A stretch of DNA of 64,000 nt, from positions 124,001 through 188,000 of the forward strand of contig NZ_CP009287.1 in NCBI RefSeq assembly GCF_000758705.1, read 5' to 3'. Below the pieces are notes generated by a model, which was not told the DNA's origin, searched no databases, and saw only the letters and a program-made list of their open reading frames with translations. This document shows, piece by piece, positions 40,574 through 50,938 of the stretch (positions are counted from its first letter, which is position 1; each line of letters opens with the position of its first letter). This DNA is from Paenibacillus graminis. Its GTDB lineage: Bacteria > Bacillota > Bacilli > Paenibacillales > Paenibacillaceae. Both the position numbers and the translations under genes were made by a program.

Positions 40574-41527
40574 ATGTACAAAACAATTGTAATCGGAACA
40601 GGCCCGGCAGGACTGACTGCTGCGATTTACCTGGCGCGTGCCAATCTCAGCCCCCTCGTCATTGAAGGCTTGCAGCCGGGAGGACAATTGACTACAACGA
40701 CAGAGGTAGAGAACTTCCCCGGTTTTCCTGATGGCATCCTGGGTCCAGATCTGATGGATAACATGCGCAAGCAGGCAGAGCGCTTTGGGGCTCAATTTAA
40801 GAATGGCTGGGTGGAGGCTGTGGACTTCTCGCAGCGCCCATTTAAGATAACCGTGGATGGCTTGGGTGTGCTGGAAGCAGAGTCGGTAATTATTTCGACC
40901 GGGGCTTCGGCGAGGTACCTGGGCATCCCGGGAGAGCAGGATAATGTCGGGCGCGGGGTCAGCACCTGTGCAACCTGCGACGGGTTCTTCTTCCGCGGCA
41001 AAAAGATTGTAGTGGTTGGCGGCGGCGACTCCGCAATGGAGGAAGCGAGCTTCCTGACGCGGTTCGCTTCCAGCGTGACCCTGGTCCACCGCCGTCCGGA
41101 GCTGCGCGCTTCGAAGATCATGCAGGACCGCGCGCGGGAGAACAGCAAGGTGGCCTGGGCACTGAACCGCACGCCGCTTGAAGTCGCCATCGGGGATACC
41201 GGGGTGAAGGGACTGAAGGTCCGCAACAATGAGACGGGTGCTGAAGAGCTTGTGGAAGCGGACGGCGTATTTATCGCTATCGGCCACACACCCAACACGG
41301 CCTTCCTGGGCGGCCAGATCACTACCGATGCCAACGGCTATATCGTGGTTAATCCGGGCACAACCGAAACCAACATTCCGGGCGTGTTTGCTTGCGGGGA
41401 CGTGCAGGATACCCGTTACCGCCAGGCGATCTCAGCTGCCGGGACCGGCTGCATGGCCGCCATGGATGCCGAGAAATATCTGGAGGGCTCGATGGTGCAT
41501 GACTGGAGCGAAACGCTGGATAAGTAA
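40574..41527 (+). CDS. trxB: Thioredoxin reductase
   Basis: 317-residue flavoenzyme that reduces thioredoxin with NADPH. The FAD motif IGTGPAGLTAAIYLARANL opens it; the redox pair is Cys in CATCDGFF (near 134-137), the NADPH site is VVGGGDSAMEEASFL, and the C-terminal FAD contact FACGDVQDTRYRQA is intact. The ATG 40574 follows AAGGAGG and lies 20 bp after the TPR gene, so they are co-transcribed. Thiol balance is its job in the cytoplasm. Confidence 0.97.
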   Translation: MYKTIVIGTGPAGLTAAIYLARANLSPLVIEGLQPGGQLTTTTEVENFPGFPDGILGPDLMDNMRKQAERFGAQFKNGWVEAVDFSQRPFKITVDGLGVLEAESVIISTGASARYLGIPGEQDNVGRGVSTCATCDGFFFRGKKIVVVGGGDSAMEEASFLTRFASSVTLVHRRPELRASKIMQDRARENSKVAWALNRTPLEVAIGDTGVKGLKVRNNETGAEELVEADGVFIAIGHTPNTAFLGGQITTDANGYIVVNPGTTETNIPGVFACGDVQDTRYRQAISAAGTGCMAAMDAEKYLEGSMVHDWSETLDK

Positions 41528-41556
41528 CGGAGGCGCTCAATCAGCAAAATTTTTTA

Positions 41557-41585
41557 TTGACACAAAATACCACTCCATGTAAATT
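41557..41585 (+). promoter_or_regulatory. SigA-type promoter for thiC
   Basis: TTGACA (41557-41562), 17-bp spacer, TAAATT (41580-41585), directly upstream of the TPP aptamer. Confidence 0.75.
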
Positions 41586-41606
41586 GTATTTAATTAGATA
41601 AGATAC

Positions 41607-41695
41607 CCACTAGGGGAGCCTGAATAGGCTGAGACGGGATAAGTGATTCCCGGACCCTTGAACCTGATCTGGATCATACCAGCGTAGGAAAGTGG
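41607..41695 (+). promoter_or_regulatory. TPP riboswitch (thi box)
   Basis: The conserved aptamer is complete: CACTAGGGGAGCC, GGCTGAGACGGGAT, and ACCCTTGAACCTGATCTGG, then CATACCAGCGTAGGAAAGTG. It binds thiamine pyrophosphate and controls thiC. The expression platform is the terminator at 41741. Confidence 0.95.
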
Positions 41696-41740
41696 AGTCG
41701 GACCTTTTTTAGCGCAGCCTTCTTTGGCTGTTCCTGAATA

Positions 41741-41766
41741 AAGCCGCTCCAGGTGGAGCGGCTTTT
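41741..41766 (+). terminator. Riboswitch-controlled terminator before thiC
   Basis: AAGCCGCTCC pairs with GGAGCGGCTT around AGGT, then TTTTT. With TPP bound the aptamer should leave this terminator free to form. The antiterminator pairing was not worked out. Confidence 0.8.
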
Positions 41767-41807
41767 TGAATTGCTGCGTGATTATCTTATCTGCAAATTG
41801 CTCATAG

Positions 41808-43523
<1,716 letters not shown>

Positions 43524-43542
43524 CCTGCAACCTTTCCGAGAG

Positions 43543-43585
43543 GCTGTTTCCGACGCTATGAAATGCGGAGGAGGCAGCTTTTTTC
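43543..43585 (+). terminator. Terminator after thiC
   Basis: GCTGTTTCC pairs with GGAGGCAGC (9 bp with wobbles) across a structured loop, followed by TTTTTTC. Confidence 0.6.
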
Positions 43586-43654
43586 TATATACGTTTCATT
43601 CCGTATCCACATGGTTAAACCAATTGGTTGTCAGCTTAATTAAGTTTGTGATTT

Positions 43655-43670
43655 TGTGATTGCAATCACA
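43655..43670 (+). promoter_or_regulatory. Fnr-type box upstream of the DUF1858 gene
   Basis: TGTGATTGCAATCACA is a perfect 16-bp palindrome matching TGTGA-N6-TCACA, the site of Bacillus Fnr and CRP-family regulators. A possible -10 TATGCT lies at 43687-43692. A second palindrome AACCAATTGGTT lies at 43618-43629. Confidence 0.75.
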
Positions 43671-43752
43671 ATCCGGCCCTGTACCCTATGCTAAGCTGGT
43701 GTTGAGAAAGGTTATCAATTAGCCGGAGGTTAAGCTGCAGGAGGAGAGCGCA

Positions 43753-43980
43753 ATGAGCAAAAGCCTTAACATGGATGAGTCCATATTCGAGCTGGTCAGC
43801 CGTTATCCGGAGGTCGTAGATATTATGGTGGAGCTGGGGTTCCGCGATATCGCCAAGCCAGGCATGCTGCAGACGGCAGGCAGGTTCATGACCCTGTCCA
43901 AAGGAATCACAGTGAAAAAAATGGATCGCGAAACCGTCCGGCAAGCTTTTGAGCGCCATGGCTTCGAGATTATTCAATAG
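43753..43980 (+). CDS. DUF1858 domain protein
   Basis: 75-residue small protein. The pattern SIFELVSRYPEVVDIMVELG followed by FRDIAKPGML is the DUF1858 fold, related to the N-terminal domain of RIC/ScdA-type iron-sulfur repair proteins. Function unproven. Start ATG 43753 after AGGAGGAGAG. It ends 13 bp before the DUF438/hemerythrin gene, and the shared Fnr-type box suggests an anaerobiosis or redox role for both. Confidence 0.85.
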   Translation: MSKSLNMDESIFELVSRYPEVVDIMVELGFRDIAKPGMLQTAGRFMTLSKGITVKKMDRETVRQAFERHGFEIIQ

Positions 43981-43993
43981 AGGAGAGAGTACA

Positions 43994-45253
43994 ATGAGCG
44001 AACTGATTAACAACCGGGAAGTGGATGTTCCCGAGCAGACACGCCGCCAAGCCATGCTTAGGGAAATCATCAAGGAGCTGCATGCCGGAAAAAGCGTGGA
44101 GGAAGTCAAAGCACGTTTTGCAGAAGCGGTAGGCGATGTTACGGTAGCAGAAATTTCGGCCATGGAGCATTCATTGATGACAGAAGAGGGGATTCCTGTA
44201 GAGGAGGTGCAGCGACTGTGCTCTGTGCACACGGCCATCTTCAAAGGGTCGATCCAGGAGATTCACCGTTCCAATAAACCGGAGGAACAGCCGGGACATC
44301 CCGTGCACACCTTCAAGCTGGAGAACCGTGAGATTGAACGTCTTGTCAATTTCCGCCTGCAGCTCCACACCGATAAATTTCTAAGAAGCGGCACGGAAGA
44401 GATGAGGTTCAAGCTGTTGGAGGATCTGAGCCTGCTGCTCGATCTCGACAAGCATTACAGCCGCAAAGAGAATCTGCTGTTTCCCTACCTTGAGAAATAC
44501 GGCATCTATGGACCTACCAAGGTGATGTGGGGGGTGGATGACGGTATCCGCAGTATGATCAAGCAGGCTAAGGCCGCACTCAGTGCATACAATGGGGAAG
44601 CCGGGGAACTTAGCAGTCTGCTGGCGGACATTATTCAGGAAGTTAATGAAATGATCTTTAAAGAAGAGAATATTCTGCTGCCGATGGCACTCGATAAGCT
44701 GACTGAGGATGAATGGGTCAAAATCGCCCGGGAAAGCGAGGAAATCGGCTTCTGCCTGGCTGCACCAGAGCGGGAATGGATTCCTGAGCGTGTTTCAGAG
44801 CCTGAGGGTGCCGCAGCGCCAGCGCAAGAGGGAGGAGTGGCTCCTCAAGGCTTTATCCGCTTCGAAACGGGCCTGTTGTCACTGCATCAGCTGGAAACGG
44901 TGCTGAACCATTTGCCGGTCGACCTGACGTTTATTGACGAAAATGACGTAGTCCGCTACTTCTCACATGGCAAAGAGCGTATTTTTGCCCGCACCAAGGC
45001 GGTCATTGGACGCACAGTGCAGAACTGCCACCCGCCGCAAAGCGTACATGTAGTAGAGAAGCTATTGGCGGATTTCAAGGCAGGCCGCAAGGATGCTGAG
45101 GACTTCTGGATTGCCATCAAAGATAAATTTATCTACATCCGTTATTTCGCTGTCCGCGATGAAGCGGGACAATACATGGGCACCCTTGAATTCACCCAGA
45201 ATATCGCACCGATCCGCGCATTGGAGGGGCAAAAACGGATTTTGTCGGAATAG
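43994..45253 (+). CDS. DUF438-hemerythrin-PAS protein
   Basis: 419-residue cytoplasmic protein with three domains. DUF438 (about 14-80) starts LREIIKELHAGKSVEEVKARF. The hemerythrin-like bundle (about 95-235) has His at HPVHTFKLEN, HTDKFL, HYSRKENLLFPYLEKYG and KEENILLPMAL, fitting a di-iron site. A PAS domain (about 300-405) starts LPVDLTFIDENDVVRYFSHGKE (first 20 residues). This set is found in proteins that handle nitric oxide or redox stress; no enzyme activity is shown. ATG 43994 has AGGAGAG upstream. The preceding DUF1858 gene and Fnr box suggest anaerobic expression. Confidence 0.88.
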   Translation: MSELINNREVDVPEQTRRQAMLREIIKELHAGKSVEEVKARFAEAVGDVTVAEISAMEHSLMTEEGIPVEEVQRLCSVHTAIFKGSIQEIHRSNKPEEQPGHPVHTFKLENREIERLVNFRLQLHTDKFLRSGTEEMRFKLLEDLSLLLDLDKHYSRKENLLFPYLEKYGIYGPTKVMWGVDDGIRSMIKQAKAALSAYNGEAGELSSLLADIIQEVNEMIFKEENILLPMALDKLTEDEWVKIARESEEIGFCLAAPEREWIPERVSEPEGAAAPAQEGGVAPQGFIRFETGLLSLHQLETVLNHLPVDLTFIDENDVVRYFSHGKERIFARTKAVIGRTVQNCHPPQSVHVVEKLLADFKAGRKDAEDFWIAIKDKFIYIRYFAVRDEAGQYMGTLEFTQNIAPIRALEGQKRILSE

Positions 45254-45274
45254 CGCATAATTTAAACGTCTGGA

Positions 45275-45320
45275 GAAACGGAAGCCGCCTCTTGGGAGGA
45301 CGGCCCAGCCGTTTCTTTTT
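45275..45320 (+). terminator. Terminator after the DUF438 gene
   Basis: GAAACGG pairs with CCGTTTC and GCCG with CGGC in a bulged stem, then TTTTT. Its outer ends match the hairpin before murA (1727-1769). Confidence 0.8.
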
Positions 45321-45369
45321 GCATGAAAAAATACCAGCTGCCTTATATGGCCGGGTGTGCCGCCTTTCC

Positions 45370-45398
45370 TTGACCGCAGGGATACCTTCTATTATAGT
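45370..45398 (+). promoter_or_regulatory. SigA-type promoter for glcK
   Basis: TTGACC (45370-45375), 17-bp spacer, TATAGT (45393-45398). Confidence 0.7.
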
Positions 45399-45446
45399 GG
45401 GTACGTGGGATTAACTATTTTAGCATAGAAAAAGGTGGCTTGTTAC

Positions 45447-46397
45447 ATGTCTGAAAGTATCTACGTTGGCGTTGACTTAGGTGGAACCACGATTAAGGTT
45501 GGAATCTGCAATGCCGAGGGGAACCTGCTGCATACCTATGAGGGGCCTACGGGGACTGCGGATGGCGTCGATGCCGTCATCGATAATATCGAAAAGTATG
45601 TGCGTCAGATTGTGGAGGACTCCCCGTACTCTTGGGATCAGCTTGCCGGTGTAGGAGCGGGCCTGGCCGGGTTTACGAATATTCGTGAAGGAATTATCAT
45701 CCTTGCGCCTAACATAGGTTTTAGAGATGTGCCGATCCGTTCCATTCTGGAAGGTCGTCTGAACAAGCCAGTCAAAATAGACAATGACGCCAATGTGGCT
45801 GCGCTGGGCGAGGCTTGGAGCGGCGCAGGACGCGGTGTGGAGAACTGTGTATGCTACACGCTGGGCACCGGTGTCGGCGGCGGAATCATTATTAACGGCA
45901 AGGTGTATCAAGGGTTTGCAGGACTTGCCGGCGAGCTTGGGCATATTTCTGTAGTGCCTGACCTGGAGGCAATTCAATGCGGCTGCGGCAATATGGGCTG
46001 TTTGGAAACGGTTTCCTCTGCTACGGGTATTATCCGCATGGCTAATGATGCTGTAAGCCGCGGCGACCGCACATCATTGTCCATGGTAGAGAAGATCGCA
46101 GCCAAAGAGGTATTTGATGCGGCCAAGGCCGGGGACGAAGTGGCTCTGCGGATTGTAAACCGTGCTGCCTTCTATTTGGGTAAATCCATGGCTGCTGTTG
46201 CAGCGGTGCTGAATCCGGAAGTGTTTATCATTGGCGGCGGTGTCTCCAAAGCCGGAGACATTCTCTTTGACGAGGTCCGCCGCGTGTTCGCCAAGCTGGC
46301 TCCGGCCCCATTGCAGACCGGTGTGACCATCGTTCCTGCCGAGCTGGGAAATGATGCGGGTATTATTGGTGCCGCAGGTCTTTTGCTGCGTTCTTAA
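45447..46397 (+). CDS. glcK: Glucokinase, ROK family
   Basis: 316-residue ATP-dependent glucokinase. The N-terminal VGVDLGGTTIKVGI is the ATP-binding phosphate-1 motif; IDNDANVAALGEAW holds the catalytic Asp; CGCGNMGCLE near 176-185 is the ROK zinc motif, with His before it in GELGHIS. I start at ATG 45447, with AAAGGTGG upstream; GTG 45435 lies in that site. It provides glucose-6-phosphate for sugars not phosphorylated by the PTS, such as those imported with MsmX. Confidence 0.95.
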   Translation: MSESIYVGVDLGGTTIKVGICNAEGNLLHTYEGPTGTADGVDAVIDNIEKYVRQIVEDSPYSWDQLAGVGAGLAGFTNIREGIIILAPNIGFRDVPIRSILEGRLNKPVKIDNDANVAALGEAWSGAGRGVENCVCYTLGTGVGGGIIINGKVYQGFAGLAGELGHISVVPDLEAIQCGCGNMGCLETVSSATGIIRMANDAVSRGDRTSLSMVEKIAAKEVFDAAKAGDEVALRIVNRAAFYLGKSMAAVAAVLNPEVFIIGGGVSKAGDILFDEVRRVFAKLAPAPLQTGVTIVPAELGNDAGIIGAAGLLLRS

Positions 46398-46443
46398 GCA
46401 GCGGAAATTATTCATATACTATGGATAGGGAGGGGGCGCTTCG

Positions 46444-47343
46444 ATGACCGAATTGGAACAATCACCGCCCGGTGGAGCCACCCTGATTATTATTACGGGC
46501 ATGTCAGGTGCAGGTAAGACAATTGCTGTGCAGAGCCTGGAAGACCTCGGATTCTTCTGTGTGGATAATTTGCCGCCGGTGCTGATTCCCAAATTCGCCG
46601 AGCTGATTGAGCAGTCGAAAGGGAAAATTGCCAAAGTGGCGCTGGTTATCGATTTGCGCGGCAGGGAGTTTTTCACAGCTTTGTCGGAATCGCTATCCTA
46701 TATCAAGGATGAATCTACGATCGGCTTCGAAATTCTGTTCCTGGATGCAACAGATTCCGTACTGGTACAGCGATACAAGGAGAGCCGGCGGCATCATCCG
46801 CTGGCACCCAAAGGCATGCCGCTTGACGGCATCCGTCTGGAACGCCAAATGCTGGAGGAGCTGAAGAATTCAGCCACCTTGTGTTTGGATACCAGCAGCA
46901 TGAAGCCGGTTCAGTTGAAGGAGAGAATCGTATCACGCTTTTCTCATTTGGGCAGAAGCACGCTTTCCGTCAACATTACCTCGTTTGGCTTCAAATATGG
47001 AATTCCGATCGATGCAGACCTCGTGTTTGATGTCCGCTTTTTGCCTAATCCGCATTATGTGGACCAGCTGCGGCCTAAGACGGGCCAGGACAGCGAGGTT
47101 TACGATTATGTAATGAAATGGCCGGAAACCCAGATATTTCTGACCAAACTGCTGGATATGCTTCATTTCCTAATTCCGCAATACCGGAAAGAAGGCAAGT
47201 CCCAGATTATTATCGGCATTGGCTGCACAGGCGGCAAACACCGCTCTGTAGCCATATCCGAGTATTTGGGCAAGATGCTGGGGGTTAGCGAGACGGAATC
47301 GGTAGCGGTCAGCCACCGGGATTCCGAGCGTGATCGGCATTAA
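46444..47343 (+). CDS. rapZ: RapZ-type nucleotide-binding protein (YvcJ)
   Basis: 299-residue P-loop protein. Walker [21 protein letters not shown] near 19-38 is diagnostic, and [14 protein letters not shown] near 258 is the C-terminal family signature. In E. coli it guides RNase E to a small RNA for GlmS; in B. subtilis YvcJ binds GTP and ATP and affects competence. ATG 46444 follows GGGAGGGGG. It opens the rapZ-yvcK-whiA operon with 17- and 35-bp spacing. Confidence 0.95.
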   Translation: MTELEQSPPGGATLIIITGMSGAGKTIAVQSLEDLGFFCVDNLPPVLIPKFAELIEQSKGKIAKVALVIDLRGREFFTALSESLSYIKDESTIGFEILFLDATDSVLVQRYKESRRHHPLAPKGMPLDGIRLERQMLEELKNSATLCLDTSSMKPVQLKERIVSRFSHLGRSTLSVNITSFGFKYGIPIDADLVFDVRFLPNPHYVDQLRPKTGQDSEVYDYVMKWPETQIFLTKLLDMLHFLIPQYRKEGKSQIIIGIGCTGGKHRSVAISEYLGKMLGVSETESVAVSHRDSERDRH

Positions 47344-47360
47344 GAGAGAAGGGATCAATA

Positions 47361-48335
47361 GTGGCTGAAGAACAAGGACAGCGCCCGCGTATCGTCGTCA
47401 TGGGTGGGGGTACGGGGTTGTCTGTTATGCTTCGCGGTTTGAAGGAAAAGCCGCTTGATATTACAGCGATAGTTACTGTGGCGGATGACGGGGGAAGTTC
47501 CGGCATACTGCGCAGTGAACTGCAAATGCCGCCCCCCGGCGATATCCGCAATGTACTGACAGCAATGGCTGATGTAGAACCGCTCATGGCCCAGATCATG
47601 AGATACCGCTTCAGCAGTGGTGAAGGGTTAGCCGGGCATAGTCTGGGGAATCTGATCCTGGCGGCGCTTACAGATATTTCGGGGGATTTCGTTACTGCAG
47701 TCCGTGAGCTTAGCCGGTTATTCGCCGTGCGCGGCCGGGTGCTGCCTGCTGCTGGTGAAGCTGTAGTGCTGCATGCCGAGATGGCCGACGGCTCCATTAT
47801 CACCGGTGAATCCAAAATTCCGGAAGCCCGCGGTGTCATCAAACGGGTCTTCCTGGAGCCGGAGGATGTTGAGCCTCTGCCAGAGGCCTTGGAAGCGATC
47901 CGCAATGCCGACGCCATCCTATGCGGCCCGGGCAGCCTGTATACGAGTATTCTGCCCAATCTGCTTGTACCTAAGCTGGCGGAGGCCATTGTAGCCTCGG
48001 ATGCGATCAAAATTTTTGTCTGCAACGTGATGACCCAGCCCGGAGAAACGGACAACTATACAGTAAGTGACCACCTTCAGGCCGTTTATGATCATGTTGG
48101 ATTGCATTTATTCGATTATGTCATCGTGAACGACGGGGAAATCCCCGAACAGGTTCAGGTCAAATATGCTGAAAAAGGTGCCCGTCCGGTACAGCTTGAC
48201 CGTGACATCGTGGATGGCAACGGGTATAAGGTCATTGCTGACAAGCTGGTATTATTCAAGACCTATCTGAGGCATGATACAGATAAGCTCAGTCATCATA
48301 TTTACCAGCTTGTACAGGACTGGACTTCCAGATAA
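47361..48335 (+). CDS. yvcK: Gluconeogenesis factor YvcK (CofD-like)
   Basis: 324-residue protein of the CofD/YvcK family. [17 protein letters not shown] opens the nucleotide-sugar binding fold, and [13 protein letters not shown] and [15 protein letters not shown] are conserved. In B. subtilis YvcK is needed for growth on gluconeogenic carbon sources and for cell shape, and binds UDP-GlcNAc. The start is GTG 47361 after GAGAAGGGA. It sits between rapZ and whiA as in most Firmicutes. Confidence 0.95.
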   Translation: MAEEQGQRPRIVVMGGGTGLSVMLRGLKEKPLDITAIVTVADDGGSSGILRSELQMPPPGDIRNVLTAMADVEPLMAQIMRYRFSSGEGLAGHSLGNLILAALTDISGDFVTAVRELSRLFAVRGRVLPAAGEAVVLHAEMADGSIITGESKIPEARGVIKRVFLEPEDVEPLPEALEAIRNADAILCGPGSLYTSILPNLLVPKLAEAIVASDAIKIFVCNVMTQPGETDNYTVSDHLQAVYDHVGLHLFDYVIVNDGEIPEQVQVKYAEKGARPVQLDRDIVDGNGYKVIADKLVLFKTYLRHDTDKLSHHIYQLVQDWTSR

Positions 48336-48370
48336 GTTTATTCTTTAGGAACATGAAAGAGGTGAGCCCC

Positions 48371-49300
48371 TTGTCTTTTGCGGCCCTTACCAAAAAAGAG
48401 CTGACGATGGTGGAGAGCCAGCCTTGCTGCGAGAAAGCGGAGATGTCCGCGCTGATCCGGATGAACGGTTCAGTGCAGCTTTCAAGCAAAAAGGTAGTTC
48501 TCGACATTTCGACGGAGAACGCCGCGATTGCAAGGCGGGTATATTCTTTACTTAAGAAATATTACCAGGTCCATATCGAGCTGCTCGTGCGTAAAAAAAT
48601 GCGTTTGAAGAAGAATAACGTTTATATTGTCCGGATTCCAAGCCGTGTCCAGGAGATTCTTAAGGACTTGCGGATCGTCTCCGAGGGCTTCATCTTCACC
48701 GATGGGATCGATCCGGAGATTATCGGCAAGAACTGCTGCAAACGCGCTTATCTGCGCGGGGCATTTATGGCTGGAGGGTCGGTCAACAATCCGGAAGGGT
48801 CTTCCTACCATCTGGAGATCGCTTCGATGTATGAGGAGCATTGCAAGGCTCTGGTGGAGCTGGCAGGTGAGTTTCATCTGAATGCCCGCTGCATCGAGCG
48901 TAAAAAGGGCTTCATTCTGTACATCAAGGAAGGCGAGAAGATCATCGAGTTCCTGAGTCTGATCGGCGCCCATCAAGCGCTGTTCAAGTTCGAGGATGTG
49001 CGGATTATGCGCGATATGCGCAATTCCGTCAACCGGATCGTCAACTGCGAAACGGCCAACCTCAACAAGACCATCAGCGCGGCCGTGCGGCAGATCGAGA
49101 ATATCAAGCTGCTGCAGCGTGAAGTGGGACTGGAAAGCCTGCCGGATAAGCTGCGTGAGGTAGCCGAGATCAGACTGGCACACCCCGACATTAACCTTAA
49201 GGAAGTCGGCGAAATGCTGAAGGGTACGGTCAGTAAATCCGGGGTAAACCACCGTCTGCGCAAAATTGACGAGCTGGCGGATAAGGTCCGGGGCGGCTGA
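48371..49300 (+). CDS. whiA: DNA-binding protein WhiA
   Basis: 309-residue protein with a LAGLIDADG-endonuclease-like fold (about 95-230; [19 protein letters not shown]) but without cleaving activity, and a C-terminal helix-turn-helix ([20 protein letters not shown]). It affects chromosome segregation and division in B. subtilis. I start at TTG 48371 ([13 protein letters not shown]), which matches the family N-terminus and has AGAGGTGA 6 bp upstream; ATG 48353 is too close to no ribosome site. It is followed, 97 bp on, by the HPr-family gene. Confidence 0.93.
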   Translation: MSFAALTKKELTMVESQPCCEKAEMSALIRMNGSVQLSSKKVVLDISTENAAIARRVYSLLKKYYQVHIELLVRKKMRLKKNNVYIVRIPSRVQEILKDLRIVSEGFIFTDGIDPEIIGKNCCKRAYLRGAFMAGGSVNNPEGSSYHLEIASMYEEHCKALVELAGEFHLNARCIERKKGFILYIKEGEKIIEFLSLIGAHQALFKFEDVRIMRDMRNSVNRIVNCETANLNKTISAAVRQIENIKLLQREVGLESLPDKLREVAEIRLAHPDINLKEVGEMLKGTVSKSGVNHRLRKIDELADKVRGG

Positions 49301-49320
49301 ATATTTTTTTTCTAGTGTGG

Positions 49321-49349
49321 TTGAGGTTATAATGATATAATATTATAAA
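49321..49349 (+). promoter_or_regulatory. SigA-type promoter for the HPr-family gene
   Basis: TTGAGG (49321-49326), 17-bp spacer, TATAAA (49344-49349). Confidence 0.6.
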
Positions 49350-49397
49350 ATTAATGTGAAATTTTTGGGCAGATCTCAAATAGGGGGTAAGCGTTTC

Positions 49398-49667
49398 ATG
49401 ACAAAGCACCCGGTAGTTGTACGGTTGAAGACGGGGCTTCACGCTCGGCCGGCAGCATTGTTCGTGCAGGAAGCTAACAAATTCTCGTCGGAGATTTTCG
49501 TTGAAAAAGACGATAAAAAAGTGAACGCTAAAAGCATCATGGGTATTATGAGCCTGGCGATCAGTTCCGGCACGGAGATTTTTATCAGCGCGGACGGCGC
49601 CGATGCGGATCAAGCTGTAACCGCTTTGACAAGTCTTGTCAGCAAAGAAGAGCTTGAGAACCAGTAA
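49398..49667 (+). CDS. HPr-family phosphocarrier at the crh position
   Basis: 89-residue HPr fold. The sequence keeps His15 in GLHARPA and Ser46 in KSIMGIMSL. Ser46 is the HprK target; His15 is the PTS phosphorylation site. B. subtilis Crh, which occupies this place after whiA, has Gln at 15, so by residues this is an HPr-like protein able in principle to act in sugar transport. ATG 49398 follows AGGGGG. Whether it is the cell's main HPr or a second copy cannot be told here. A terminator follows. Confidence 0.9.
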   Translation: MTKHPVVVRLKTGLHARPAALFVQEANKFSSEIFVEKDDKKVNAKSIMGIMSLAISSGTEIFISADGADADQAVTALTSLVSKEELENQ

Positions 49668-49700
49668 TTTGTTGCAGGATCGTACTTTTAAATGGTGTGA

Positions 49701-49728
49701 CAAAAGGCCCCCTCGGGGCTTTTTTTAA
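49701..49728 (+). terminator. Terminator after the HPr-family gene
   Basis: AAAAGGCCCC and GGGGCTTTTT form a stem around CTC, with a T run of seven. Confidence 0.88.
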
Positions 49729-49861
49729 TATCCGGGTATAGACAAGCCTTTGTGGGGAATAAATTTTTTTGAAGCAACCAATAACCGTTATGCAACTTTT
49801 GCCAAGCCACTCCGTCTAGAGAGTACCAACAACTTATAATTAACGAAAGGGGATGGCAAAC

Positions 49862-50620
49862 ATGAAGGCATGGAGCAAAAAGCTCGGAGCAGTAATGCTG
49901 GCAGGAAGTTTGATGATTGGAGGTATGGCTTTGGGTGGAGTTATTCAAGGCCCTGAAAAGGCTTACGCCGCTGAGGATGTCCAGAGAAATGTTGTGAGTG
50001 TCGTCGGCAAGGGTGAACTTTCGCTCAAGCCGGATGTCGTCTATCTGTCCATCGGGGTTAACGCTACAGCAGCAACGGCGGAAGAAGCACAGAAGACCAT
50101 TGGAGCCAAGATTAGTAAGATTTCAGCGTTGCTGAAGACGACTTGGGGCATTGCAGACAAGGACATTCAGAGCACACAATTCATCGTGCAGCCGAACTAC
50201 AGTTATACTGAAAAAGAGGGTCAACAGATCAAAGGCTATATTGCCCAGCATTCGCTGAAGGTCACCTATCGTGATCTGAATAAGGTTGGACAACTGCTTG
50301 ATGCGGCTTCCGCGGCAGGAGCAAACAACATCGGAAATACCCAATTTGCTATCGAAGATCCTTCCGCTTTAGAAGCGCAGGTGATTGAGAAAGCCATGGC
50401 AAATGCGGATGCAAAAGCCGGAGTCATTGCCAAAGCAGCTAAGCGGAGCCTGGGCCAGGTGATTACGGTCACGCAGAGCGATGATGGTAATCATCCGGTC
50501 GTTTATATGGAGAATGCGACGATGGCCAAATCATCGGCAGATGCAGCCGGCGGCACCTATGTTGAACCTGGGGAAGTTAGAGTCTCAACCCAGCTTAGTG
50601 TAATGTATGAGCTGAAATAA
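49862..50620 (+). CDS. Exported SIMPL-domain protein (DUF541)
   Basis: 252-residue secreted protein. A signal peptide (about 1-33) has Lys residues then AVMLAGSLMIGGMALGGVI, with cleavage plausible after the AYAA near 30-33. The mature part is the SIMPL/DUF541 domain (VSVVGKGELSLKPDVVYLSI, then NYSYTEKEGQQIKGYIAQHS). E. coli YggE is a member linked to oxidative stress; the biochemical role is unknown. I use ATG 49862, as the AAAGGGG site fits it; ATG 49853 is too close. Confidence 0.85.
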   Translation: MKAWSKKLGAVMLAGSLMIGGMALGGVIQGPEKAYAAEDVQRNVVSVVGKGELSLKPDVVYLSIGVNATAATAEEAQKTIGAKISKISALLKTTWGIADKDIQSTQFIVQPNYSYTEKEGQQIKGYIAQHSLKVTYRDLNKVGQLLDAASAAGANNIGNTQFAIEDPSALEAQVIEKAMANADAKAGVIAKAAKRSLGQVITVTQSDDGNHPVVYMENATMAKSSADAAGGTYVEPGEVRVSTQLSVMYELK

Positions 50621-50856
50621 ACAAAACTCCTAAGAGGCGCTTCTTCTGCTGGGTACAGCGGAGAGCAGTGCCTCTTTTTATTTTTACTGCGAAAGGTTGC
50701 GAAATCTCTCATTTTGTTTAAAGAAATGTAATAAGCAGACCTGGAATCACCGGCGAAGCTTAAAAAATTGTAAAGGGCTTTGTAACAACCGCCATCCCTA
50801 ATGTCTTTATAATGGGAAGAGTGAATGGGAGACAGCAAGCTAGCTGTCACTTCGAT

Positions 50857-50914
50857 ATTATAGAAAACACATCAAGACTATCAACATTATAGAAAACACA
50901 TCAAGACTATCAAC
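50857..50914 (+). repeat. Perfect 29-bp tandem duplication
   Basis: Two adjacent identical copies (50857-50885 and 50886-50914) starting ATTATAGAAAACACATCAAG. They lie in the leader of the next gene, 25 bp before its start and just upstream of its GGAAGGGG ribosome site. A possible -10 TATAAT is at 50808-50813. Confidence 0.9.
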
Positions 50915-50938
50915 GTACCAGCGGAAGGGGATACTATT

